A DNA stretch of 64,000 bases from Streptomyces cyaneochromogenes. GTDB taxonomy: Bacteria; Actinomycetota; Actinomycetes; Streptomycetales; Streptomycetaceae. Shown here one piece after another: positions 46,426 through 54,086 of the stretch (positions within the stretch are counted from its first letter, which is position 1; every line of letters begins with the position of its first letter). Below the pieces are notes generated by a model, which saw nothing but the letters and a program-made list of their open reading frames with translations, did not search any database and was not told the origin of the DNA. The position numbers and the translations under genes were made by a program. The stretch is taken from assembly GCF_003963535.1 (NCBI RefSeq), contig NZ_CP034539.1:3658001-3722000 (forward strand), written 5' to 3'.

Positions 46426-46539
46426 ATTCGTAGTAAGAACCCCACTGGGCACCTCTGGAGTCCGAAGCCCAGCTCACATAAGCTCTTCACAAGGCTCACG
46501 CATCATCCTTACGCTTGGGTCCCGATCGACATATCGGGG

Positions 46540-46570
46540 CTCTTGCGTATCTAACGGACATATGCAAGAG
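46540..46570. repeat. Strong inverted repeat downstream of copA
   Basis: CTCTTGCGTAT and ATATGCAAGAG (10 of 11 complementary) flank a 9-base loop. A smaller dyad CCCGAT / ATCGGG is just upstream (46521-46538). It may act as the copA terminator, although it is 115 bp from the stop and AT-rich. Confidence 0.6.
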
Positions 46571-46897
46571 ACGCAGATCACAGTGATGTGAACGTAACCA
46601 TCGAAGGGGTTCGAAGGTCTAAGTTGACGATGTCAGAGAGCGTCTTGGGGGGCGCTTGCTGGCATCTGGGGATGTCTTGGGGGACTTCCTCAGAGTTGCG
46701 TTGCCGGGGCACGTACATCGGGAAGCTTTGAGCGGCCCTCCCGAGCGTGCGCTGTCCCGGCAGACCGCACACAACCATGAGTACGACGAGATTTGCTCGT
46801 TCTGCTCAAACGGCAACACCGAAAGACAGCGAATTCAGGCGCTGGTCTCTCAGACGCCCGGCCGGATCCCGTGGGGGGAATCCGCACCGGGACATGG

Positions 46898-46948
46898 GAA
46901 GGCGCCCTGGACGTCGGCCCGTGGGGGGACCGCCGCCAGGGCGCCTTC
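46898..46948. repeat. 13-bp inverted repeat with 25-base loop
   Basis: GAAGGCGCCCTGG and its exact complement CCAGGGCGCCTTC. It lies about 110 bp beyond the citrate synthase stop and could be a terminator or a structured RNA. Confidence 0.6.
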
Positions 46949-47009
46949 TGCTATCCGTACGCACTTTCCGGCCTGCACCCGTACGCATCTCTCGGCCGCG
47001 CACGCACAA

Positions 47010-47045
47010 GAGCCCCGCACCCGACCAAAGTCAGGCACGAGGCTC
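47010..47045 (-). terminator. Probable citrate synthase terminator
   Basis: Arms GAGCCCCG / CGAGGCTC (7 of 8) begin 13 bp after the stop at 47058, with a minor inner GAC/GTC pairing. Confidence 0.45.
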
Positions 47046-47057
47046 CGACAGCAGGAC

Positions 47058-48347
47058 TCAGCGCTCCTCGACCGGAACGAAGTCGCGCTCCACCACGCCC
47101 GTGTAGATCTGGCGCGGGCGGCCGATGCGGGAACCCGGCTCCTTGATCATCTCGTGCCACTGGGCGATCCAGCCCGGGAGGCGGCCGAGGGCGAACAGGA
47201 CCGTGAACATCTCGGTCGGGAAGCCCATGGCCCGGTAGATCAGGCCGGTGTAGAAGTCGACGTTCGGGTAGAGGCTGCGCGAGACGAAGTAGTCGTCGGA
47301 GAGCGCGTGCTCCTCCAGCTTCAGGGCGATGTCCAGCAGCTCGTCGGACTTGCCGAGGGCGGAGAGGACGTCGTGCGCGGCGGCCTTGATGATCTTGGCG
47401 CGCGGGTCGAAGTTCTTGTAGACCCGGTGGCCGAAGCCCATCAGGCGGACGCCGTCCTCCTTGTTCTTCACCTTGCGGATGAAGGAGTCGACGTCGCCGC
47501 CGGAGGCCTGGATGCCCTCCAGCATCTCCAGGACGGACTGGTTGGCGCCGCCGTGGAGCGGGCCCCACAGGGCGGAGATGCCGGCCGAGATCGACGCGAA
47601 CATGTTCGCCTGCGACGAGCCCACCAGGCGGACCGTCGACGTCGAACAGTTCTGCTCGTGGTCCGCGTGCAGGATGAGCAGCTTGTCGAGCGCGGAGACG
47701 ACGACCGGGTCGAGCTCGTACTCCTGCGCCGGCACCGAGAAGGTCATCCGCAGGAAGTTCTCGACGTAGCCGAGGTCGTTGCGCGGGTAGACGAACGGGT
47801 GGCCGATCGACTTCTTGTACGCGTACGCGGCGATCGTCGGGAGCTTGGCGAGCAGACGGATCGTCGAGAGGTTGCGCTGCGTCTCGTCGAACGGGTTGTG
47901 GCTGTCCTGGTAGAACGTGGACAGCGCGGAGACGACCGACGACAGCATGGCCATCGGGTGGGCGTCGCGCGGGAAGCCCTTGTAGAAGTTCTTGACGTCC
48001 TCGTGCAGCAGGGTGTGCTGCGTGATCTCGTTCTTGAAGGTCGAGAGCTCGTCGACGGTCGGCAGCTCGCCGTTGATCAGCAGGTAGGCCACCTCCAGGA
48101 AGGTGGAGCGCTCGGCCAGCTGCTCGATCGGGTAGCCGCGGTAGCGGAGGATGCCCGCCTCGCCGTCGAGGTAGGTGACGGCGGATTTATAGGCGGCGGT
48201 GTTGCCGTAGCCGCTGTCCAGCGTCACCAGACCGGTCTGGGCGCGGAGCTTGCCGATGTCGAAGCCCTTGTCGCCGACGGTGCTGTCAATCACCGGGTAG
48301 GTGTACTCGCCGTCGCCGTACCGCAGTACTACAGAGTTGTCGCTCAC
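47058..48347 (-). CDS. citA: Citrate synthase
   Basis: 429 residues from GTG 48347 behind GAGGGAAG; the N-terminus MSDNSVVLRYGDGEYTYPV matches my memory of Streptomyces CitA, so the longer start at 48359 is rejected. Catalytic residues are visible: His in LHGGANQS, His in GFGHRVYK and Asp in YPNVDFYTG. Its length and N-terminal domain are those of hexameric, NADH-sensitive type citrate synthases. It makes citrate from acetyl-CoA and oxaloacetate. Monocistronic; a perfect palindrome lies upstream. Confidence 0.96.
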   Translation of the reverse strand: MSDNSVVLRYGDGEYTYPVIDSTVGDKGFDIGKLRAQTGLVTLDSGYGNTAAYKSAVTYLDGEAGILRYRGYPIEQLAERSTFLEVAYLLINGELPTVDELSTFKNEITQHTLLHEDVKNFYKGFPRDAHPMAMLSSVVSALSTFYQDSHNPFDETQRNLSTIRLLAKLPTIAAYAYKKSIGHPFVYPRNDLGYVENFLRMTFSVPAQEYELDPVVVSALDKLLILHADHEQNCSTSTVRLVGSSQANMFASISAGISALWGPLHGGANQSVLEMLEGIQASGGDVDSFIRKVKNKEDGVRLMGFGHRVYKNFDPRAKIIKAAAHDVLSALGKSDELLDIALKLEEHALSDDYFVSRSLYPNVDFYTGLIYRAMGFPTEMFTVLFALGRLPGWIAQWHEMIKEPGSRIGRPRQIYTGVVERDFVPVEER

Positions 48348-48455
48348 GTCTTCCCTCACCGACGTTGTGCCTCATCTTCGAGGTTGCCCTGACTGTCTCT
48401 ACCCTCCCCCATTTGGCTCAGGAGAGTGCACTCGGGGTCGACCATTGGGCCTATC

Positions 48456-48474
48456 GGCGGCACTCAGTGCCGCC
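48456..48474. promoter_or_regulatory. Palindrome upstream of citrate synthase
   Basis: GGCGGCACT-C-AGTGCCGCC, perfect 9-bp arms, about 110-130 bp before the GTG start. It may be an operator or a 5'-leader hairpin. Confidence 0.55.
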
Positions 48475-48611
48475 AACCTGCCATCCTGCCCCCTGTTTTC
48501 CCCATCTGGAAGTGGTCTGTGACCTTCACGACTCGTTTGATCGATCATTTTTTTCGATGCCTCACGAATCGCCAGGTCAGAAGGGGGTCGGCTGGGGGAC
48601 CTGAAACGGGG

Positions 48612-50870
48612 TCAGGAGCCCGCGAGCCGGAAGTCGAGCGCCGTGCAGCGCCGCCCTGCCGACACCGTGCGCACCGCCTGACCGATCGCCTTGCGTGACC
48701 CCACGAGAACGACCAGCTGCTTGGCCCGGGTCACGGCGGTGTACAGGAGGTTCCGCTGGAGCATCATCCATGCTCCTGTGGTGACGGGGATCACCACTGC
48801 GGGATATTCACTTCCCTGTGAACGGTGAATGGTCACCGCGTACGCATGCGCGAGTTCATCCAGTTCGTCGAATTCGTACGGAACCTCCTCGTCCTCGTCC
48901 GTCAGCACCGTGAGGCGCTGGTCGACCGGGTCGAGCGAGGTCACCACGCCCACGGTGCCGTTGAAGACACCGTTCTCCCCCTTCTCGTAATTGTTGCGAA
49001 TCTGGGTGACCTTGTCGCCGACACGGAAGACCCGGCCGCCGAACCGCTTCTCCGCGAGGTCGGGGCGTCCCGGCGTGATGGCCTGCTGCAGCAGGCCGTT
49101 CAGCGTGCCCGCGCCGGCGGGGCCGCGGTGCATGGGCGCGAGCACCTGGACGTCCCGGCGCGGATCGAGGCCGAACTTGGCCGGAATACGACGGGCGGCG
49201 ACGTCCACCGTGAGCCGTCCGGCCTCCTCCGTGTCGTCCTCGACGAAGAGGAAGAAGTCCTTCATGCCGTCGGTGACGGGGTGCTGCCCGGCGTTGATCC
49301 GGTGCGCGTTGGTCACCACGCCCGACTGCTGGGCCTGACGGAACACGCGCGTGAGGCGCACGGCCGGGATGGGGCTGCCGTCGGCGAGCAGGTCCCTGAG
49401 GACCTCCCCCGCCCCGACGCTGGGCAACTGGTCGACATCGCCCACGAAGAGCAGATGGGCGCCCGGCGGTACGGCCTTGACCAGCTTGTTGGCCAGCAGC
49501 AGGTCCAGCATGGACGCCTCGTCGACCACGACCAGGTCGGCCTGGAGCGGGCGGTCCCTGTCGTAGGCCGCGTCGCCGCCGGGCTTGAGCTCCAGCAGGC
49601 GGTGGACGGTGGAGGCCTCCGCTCCGGTGAGCTCGGCGAGTCGCTTGGCGGCGCGGCCGGTGGGGGCGGCGAGCACGACCCTGGCCTTCTTGGCGCGGGC
49701 CAGCTCCACGATCGAGCGCACGGTGAAGGACTTGCCGCAGCCGGGACCGCCGGTCAGGACGGCGACCTTCTCCGTCAGCGCCAGCTTCACGGCGGCCTCC
49801 TGCTCGGCGGCGAGGTCGGCGCCGGTGCGGCCCTTCAGCCAGCCCAGCGCCTTGTCCCAGGCCACGTCACGGAAGCCCGGCATACGGTCCTCGTCGGTGC
49901 GCAGCAGGCGCAACAGCTGGGCGGAGAGGGAGAGTTCGGCCCGGTGGAAGGGGACGAGGTAGACGGCGGTGACGGGATCGCCCGAGCCGCCGTCGGGACC
50001 GGGGACCTTCTCCCGTACGACACCGGGGTCGCCGCCGTCCTCGGGGACCTGGGCCAGCTCCGCGAGGCACTCGATGACGAGGCCGGTGTCTACCTGGAGG
50101 AGCTTGACCGCGTCCGCGATCAGCCGTTCCTCGGGGAGGTAGCAGTTGCCCTGGTCGGTGGCCTGCGACAGCGCGTACTGCAGGCCCGCCTTGACCCGCT
50201 CCGGGCTGTCGTGCGGGATGCCGACGGACTGGGCGATCTTGTCGGCGGTGAGGAAGCCGATGCCCCAGACGTCGGCGGCCAGCCGGTAGGGCTGGTTCTT
50301 CACGACGGAGATCGAGGCGTCGCCGTACTTCTTGTAGATCCGCACGGCGATGGACGTGGAGACCTCCACCGTCTGCAGGAAGAGCATGACCTCCTTGATC
50401 GCCTTCTGCTCCTCCCAGGCATCGGCGATCTTCTTGGTGCGCTTGGGGCCGAGGCCTGGGACCTCGATGAGCCGCTTGGGCTCCTCCTCGATGATCTTCA
50501 GGGTGTCCACACCGAAGTGCTGGGTGATGCGGTCGGCGAAGACCGGGCCGATGCCCTTGACCAGGCCGGAGCCGAGGTAGCGGCGGATGCCCTGGACGGT
50601 GGCCGGCAGGACCGTCGTGTAGTTCTCGACGAGAAACTGCTTCCCGTACTGGGGGTGGGAGCCCCAACGGCCCTCCATCCGCAGCGACTCACCGGCCTGG
50701 GCGCCGAGCAGCGCGCCGACGACCGTGAGCAGGTCGCCCCCGCCGCGCCCGGTGTCGACACGGGCGACCGTGTAGCCGTTCTCCTCGTTGGCGTACGTGA
50801 TCCGCTCCAGCACGCCTTCGAGCACGGCGAGCCGCCGTTCACCCGTGGAAGTCCCCGCCTGATTGGACAT
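48612..50870 (-). CDS. recD2: RecD2-like ATP-dependent DNA helicase (SF1B)
   Basis: 752 residues. An N-terminal OB-like and helix-hairpin-helix region (residues 1-200; GLGPKRTKKIADAW) typical of RecD2 is followed by the helicase core. Walker A is GGPGCGKSFT near residue 370, Walker B/DEAD-like is LVVVDEASMLD near 450, and the C-terminal SH3-like and motif VI region is HAYAVTIHRSQGSEYPAV near 690. RecD2 proteins unwind DNA 5' to 3' without RecBC. Stands alone, transcribed toward citA. Confidence 0.93.
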   Translation of the reverse strand: MSNQAGTSTGERRLAVLEGVLERITYANEENGYTVARVDTGRGGGDLLTVVGALLGAQAGESLRMEGRWGSHPQYGKQFLVENYTTVLPATVQGIRRYLGSGLVKGIGPVFADRITQHFGVDTLKIIEEEPKRLIEVPGLGPKRTKKIADAWEEQKAIKEVMLFLQTVEVSTSIAVRIYKKYGDASISVVKNQPYRLAADVWGIGFLTADKIAQSVGIPHDSPERVKAGLQYALSQATDQGNCYLPEERLIADAVKLLQVDTGLVIECLAELAQVPEDGGDPGVVREKVPGPDGGSGDPVTAVYLVPFHRAELSLSAQLLRLLRTDEDRMPGFRDVAWDKALGWLKGRTGADLAAEQEAAVKLALTEKVAVLTGGPGCGKSFTVRSIVELARAKKARVVLAAPTGRAAKRLAELTGAEASTVHRLLELKPGGDAAYDRDRPLQADLVVVDEASMLDLLLANKLVKAVPPGAHLLFVGDVDQLPSVGAGEVLRDLLADGSPIPAVRLTRVFRQAQQSGVVTNAHRINAGQHPVTDGMKDFFLFVEDDTEEAGRLTVDVAARRIPAKFGLDPRRDVQVLAPMHRGPAGAGTLNGLLQQAITPGRPDLAEKRFGGRVFRVGDKVTQIRNNYEKGENGVFNGTVGVVTSLDPVDQRLTVLTDEDEEVPYEFDELDELAHAYAVTIHRSQGSEYPAVVIPVTTGAWMMLQRNLLYTAVTRAKQLVVLVGSRKAIGQAVRTVSAGRRCTALDFRLAGS

Positions 50871-50937
50871 GATCCGACGGTACCGGCCGGGTCCGACATC
50901 GCGGGCGGCCTGTGCACCCGGCGGCCGCCGGCCTGCC

Positions 50938-51303
50938 TCACCCCGCCTGTGCCGTCACGTGGTCGATGACCTTCTGGAAGTCCTCGGTCGGCGAGAACTC
51001 CACCAACTCGCAGTCCTCCAGAGCCACGGGGACGTGCCCGGGCGCCCAGTAGTACGCCTGCCCCGCCTCGTAGTGCTCCTCGCCCTCGGCCGTCAGCATC
51101 CGCAGCCGCCCCTTCAGCAGGTAGCCCCAGTGCGGGCACTGGCAGGCGTCGCCGTCGAGGCCCTTGAGGGCGGGGCCCATGTCCGTGCCCTCCGGCAGGC
51201 GGATGTAGCCGACGGACATGCCGCCGCCCATGGGCTTGGTGCGCACCTCCACGCCGTCTCCGGCGAGGGCGACGGGTACCTCGTCGCGGGTCGCTGCCGT
51301 CAT
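50938..51303 (-). CDS. Small cupin-domain protein
   Basis: 121 residues from ATG 51303 behind GGAGGAG. Cupin motifs: CPHWGYLLKGRLRML with a His and, later, AGQAYYWAPGHVPVALED. Single-domain cupins bind a metal or small ligand and serve many roles. The first cupin motif has an unusual CQCPHWG cysteine pair. It is divergent from the LacI regulator, which raises the possibility that the shared operators also affect it. Function unknown. Confidence 0.8.
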   Translation of the reverse strand: MTAATRDEVPVALAGDGVEVRTKPMGGGMSVGYIRLPEGTDMGPALKGLDGDACQCPHWGYLLKGRLRMLTAEGEEHYEAGQAYYWAPGHVPVALEDCELVEFSPTEDFQKVIDHVTAQAG

Positions 51304-51432
51304 GACTCCTCCACTCCGGCCCACGAGGGCCTGCGAGAACGCCCCCTGTCCCTCCAGGCTGGACCGCTCCGGAGTGCGCCGCGACATCACGATCCGGTTT
51401 CGGGATGTGGTTGAGGGCTTGATCAACCCCCG

Positions 51433-51446
51433 TGTAATCGATTCCA
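51433..51446. promoter_or_regulatory. LacI-type operator 1 of the ribose operon
   Basis: TGTAATCGATTCCA, with the central CG typical of LacI-family sites. It is repeated exactly 32 bp downstream. Confidence 0.75.
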
Positions 51447-51464
51447 ATCCTCCGTACACGTCGA

Positions 51465-51478
51465 TGTAATCGATTCCA
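51465..51478. promoter_or_regulatory. LacI-type operator 2 of the ribose operon
   Basis: The same TGTAATCGATTCCA, 63 bp before the regulator start. The 32-bp spacing is about three helical turns, favouring binding on one face of the DNA. It is in the gap divergent to the cupin gene. Confidence 0.75.
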
Positions 51479-51540
51479 GGCGCGATCCGCGAACGATCCG
51501 CATCGACTCCACGAACGATCCACAAGGAGGTGGAGCGGCG

Positions 51541-52569
51541 ATGGCGAGCATCAAGGACGTCGCTGCCGAGGCGGGGGTCTCCGTCGCCACGGTGTCGCGT
51601 GTCCTGAACGACCATCCGTCGGTCAGCGCCGAGGCACGCACGCGCGTGCTGGCGGCCGTCGAGACCCTGGGCTACCGCCCGAACGCCGTCGCCCGCTCCC
51701 TGCGCACCGACCAGACCCACACCCTCGGCCTGGTCATCAGCGACGTGCTCAACCCCTACTTCACCGAGCTGGCCCGCTCCGTCGAGGAGGAGGCCCGCGC
51801 GCTCGGCTACAGCGTCATCATCGGCAACGCCGACGAGCGGCCGGATCTGCAGGACCACCATGTGCGGAACCTGCTGGACCGCCGGATCGACGGCCTGCTC
51901 GTCTCCCCCACCGACGGCGGCTCGCCGCTGATGCTGGACGCCGTGCGGGCGGGGACGCCGATGGTCTTCGTGGACCGGTGGATCCCGGGCGTGGACGTGC
52001 CGGTGGTGCGGGCGGACGGGCAGACCGCGGTACGGGATCTCGTGGCGCATCTGCACGGGCTGGGGCATCGCAGGCTCGCCATCATCGCGGGCCCCGCGGC
52101 GACGACGACCGGACGCGAGCGCGTCGAGGCCTTCCGGGAGGCGCTCGCCGCGTACGGCCTCGAACTGCCCGACGCCTACACAGGGCAGGGCGACTTCCAG
52201 GCCGAGAGCGGGCGGCGCGTCACCGAGGGCTTCCTCGACCTGCCCGAGCCGCCCGAGGTCGTGTTCGCGGCCGACAACCTGATGGCGCTCGGCGCGCTGG
52301 ACGCCGTACGCGCGCGTGGGCTGCGCGTGCCGGACGACATCGCGCTCGCCGCGTTCGACGACATCCGGTGGTTCGTGCACACCGATCCGCCGATCACCGC
52401 CATCGCCCAGCCGACGGGCGACCTGGGCCGGGCCGCCGTACGCGCCCTGGTCGACCGCATCGAGGGACGGCCCGGCGAGTCCGTCACCCTCCCCGCCCGT
52501 CTCGTCGTACGCCGCTCCTGCGGCGAGAACCCCGCCGAGACCCCCGTAACGAACAGGAGCCAGTCGTGA
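51541..52569 (+). CDS. rbsR: LacI-family regulator of ribose uptake (RbsR-like)
   Basis: 342 residues from ATG 51541 behind a full AAGGAGGTG site. LacI HTH at residues 2-25 (ASIKDVAAEAGVSVATVSRVLND), hinge ARSLRTDQTHTLGLV, and a periplasmic-binding-protein-like ligand domain ending AFDDIRWF and RLVVRRSC. It heads an operon of ribose transport and kinase genes and almost certainly represses it until ribose or a derivative binds. It overlaps the ATPase gene by 4 bp. Confidence 0.92.
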   Translation: MASIKDVAAEAGVSVATVSRVLNDHPSVSAEARTRVLAAVETLGYRPNAVARSLRTDQTHTLGLVISDVLNPYFTELARSVEEEARALGYSVIIGNADERPDLQDHHVRNLLDRRIDGLLVSPTDGGSPLMLDAVRAGTPMVFVDRWIPGVDVPVVRADGQTAVRDLVAHLHGLGHRRLAIIAGPAATTTGRERVEAFREALAAYGLELPDAYTGQGDFQAESGRRVTEGFLDLPEPPEVVFAADNLMALGALDAVRARGLRVPDDIALAAFDDIRWFVHTDPPITAIAQPTGDLGRAAVRALVDRIEGRPGESVTLPARLVVRRSCGENPAETPVTNRSQS

Positions 52570-54086
52570 GCAACGCGGACGAGTTGCTGCGCATCGAGGG
52601 CATCAGGAAGGCCTTCCCGGGCGTGGTCGCGCTGGACGGCGTCGACTTCGATCTGCGCCGGGGCGAGGTGCATGTGCTGCTCGGCGAGAACGGCGCGGGC
52701 AAGAGCACCCTCATCAAGATGCTCTCCGGCGCGTACACGCCCGACGCCGGGCGGATCCTGGTCGGCGGCGAGGAGACGCGCATCCACGGGGCGCAGGACT
52801 CCGAGCGCCTCGGGATCGCCACCATCTACCAGGAGTTCAACCTCGTTCCCGACCTCACGGTCGCCGAGAACATCTTCCTGGGCCGCCAGCCGCGCCGCTT
52901 CGGGATGATCGACCGGAAGCGGATGGAGGCCGACGCCGAGGTCCTGCTGCGGCGGGTCGGCGTCAACGTGTCGCCACGCGCGCGTGTGCGTGAACTCGGC
53001 ATCGCACGCCTGCAGATGGTCGAGATCGCCAAGGCGCTGAGCCTGAACGCGCGCGTGCTGATCATGGACGAGCCGACGGCCGTGCTGACCTCCGAGGAGG
53101 TCGAGAAGCTCTTCGCGATCGTGCGCAAGCTGCGCGAGGACGGCGTCGGGATCGTCTTCATCACGCATCACCTGGACGAGATCGCCGCCCTGGGCGACCG
53201 GGTGACGGTCATCCGGGACGGCAGGAGCGTCGGGCAGGTCCCGGCCGCCACGCCCGAGAACGAGCTCGTACGGCTCATGGTCGGGCGCTCGATCGAGCAG
53301 CAGTACCCGCGTGAACGGGCCGAGGCGGGAGCCGCGTTGCTCTCCGTCGAGGGGCTCACCCGCGACGGTGTCTTCCATGACGTCGGCTTCCAGGTGCACG
53401 CCGGTGAGGTCGTCGGTATCGCCGGGCTCGTGGGCGCCGGTCGTACCGAGGTCGTGCGGGCGGTCTTCGGGGCCGATCCCTACGACAAGGGCGCCGTGAA
53501 GGTCTCCGGGACGGCCCTGAAGGGCCACGACGTGGGCGCCGCCATGGCGGCCGGCATCGGGCTGATCCCCGAGGACCGCAAGGGCCAGGGGCTCGTCCTC
53601 GACGCCTCCGTCGAGGAGAACCTCGGCCTGGTGACCATGCGGTCCGCGACCCGCGGCGGGCTCGTCGATCTCAAGGGGCAGCGGGAGGCCGCCGCCCGGA
53701 TCGCCGAGCAGCTCGGCGTGCGGATGGCCGGACTCGGCCAGCACGTACGGACGTTGTCCGGCGGCAACCAGCAGAAGGTCGTCATCGGCAAGTGGCTGCT
53801 GGCGAACACCAAGGTCCTGATCCTCGACGAGCCGACGCGCGGCATCGACGTCGGCGCCAAGGTCGAGATCTACCAGCTCATCAACGAACTGACGGCAGCC
53901 GGTGCCGCCGTCCTCATGATCTCCAGCGACCTGCCCGAGGTGCTCGGCATGAGCGACCGGGTCCTGGTCATGGCACAGGGCCGGATCGCGGGCGAACTCC
54001 CCGCCGACGAGGCCACCCAGGACGCCGTGATGGCGCTCGCCGTCAGCAACCCCACCACCGAGAAGGAGGCCCCCCGTGGCCGCTGA
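52566..54086 (+). CDS. rbsA: Ribose ABC transporter ATPase
   Basis: 506 residues from GTG 52566 overlapping the regulator stop. Two ABC modules: the first with LLGENGAGKSTLIKML and ITHHLDEIA, the second with IAGLVGAGRTEVV (a degenerate Walker A), LSGGNQQKVVIGKWL and LILDEPTRGIDVGAK. This tandem layout with a weakened second P-loop is standard for RbsA/XylG/AraG. It drives sugar import in the cytoplasm. It overlaps the permease fusion by 11 bp. Confidence 0.94.
   Translation: MSNADELLRIEGIRKAFPGVVALDGVDFDLRRGEVHVLLGENGAGKSTLIKMLSGAYTPDAGRILVGGEETRIHGAQDSERLGIATIYQEFNLVPDLTVAENIFLGRQPRRFGMIDRKRMEADAEVLLRRVGVNVSPRARVRELGIARLQMVEIAKALSLNARVLIMDEPTAVLTSEEVEKLFAIVRKLREDGVGIVFITHHLDEIAALGDRVTVIRDGRSVGQVPAATPENELVRLMVGRSIEQQYPRERAEAGAALLSVEGLTRDGVFHDVGFQVHAGEVVGIAGLVGAGRTEVVRAVFGADPYDKGAVKVSGTALKGHDVGAAMAAGIGLIPEDRKGQGLVLDASVEENLGLVTMRSATRGGLVDLKGQREAAARIAEQLGVRMAGLGQHVRTLSGGNQQKVVIGKWLLANTKVLILDEPTRGIDVGAKVEIYQLINELTAAGAAVLMISSDLPEVLGMSDRVLVMAQGRIAGELPADEATQDAVMALAVSNPTTEKEAPRGR

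Larger units (their letters stand above)
46426..47057. other. 632-bp gap with several hairpins and no supported gene
   Basis: The segment is less GC-rich than its surroundings. Short open frames exist on both strands, but none has a ribosome site together with codon bias. It contains two strong inverted repeats, listed separately. It could be a promoter/leader region whose downstream gene was lost, an sRNA locus, or a decayed gene. Confidence 0.4.

Noticed and set aside
46747..47146. Short plus-strand frames between copA and citA
   Set aside because: No ribosome site, no codon bias consistent with the neighbours, and one runs into the antisense of citA.
47058..48359. Citrate synthase start at 48359
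   Set aside because: The family N-terminus SDNSVVLRYGDG begins at GTG 48347, which has GAGGGAAG at proper spacing.
46656..48392. Large plus-strand frame opposite citrate synthase
   Set aside because: It is low-complexity GC-rich shadow translation antisense to citA with no domain or ribosome site.
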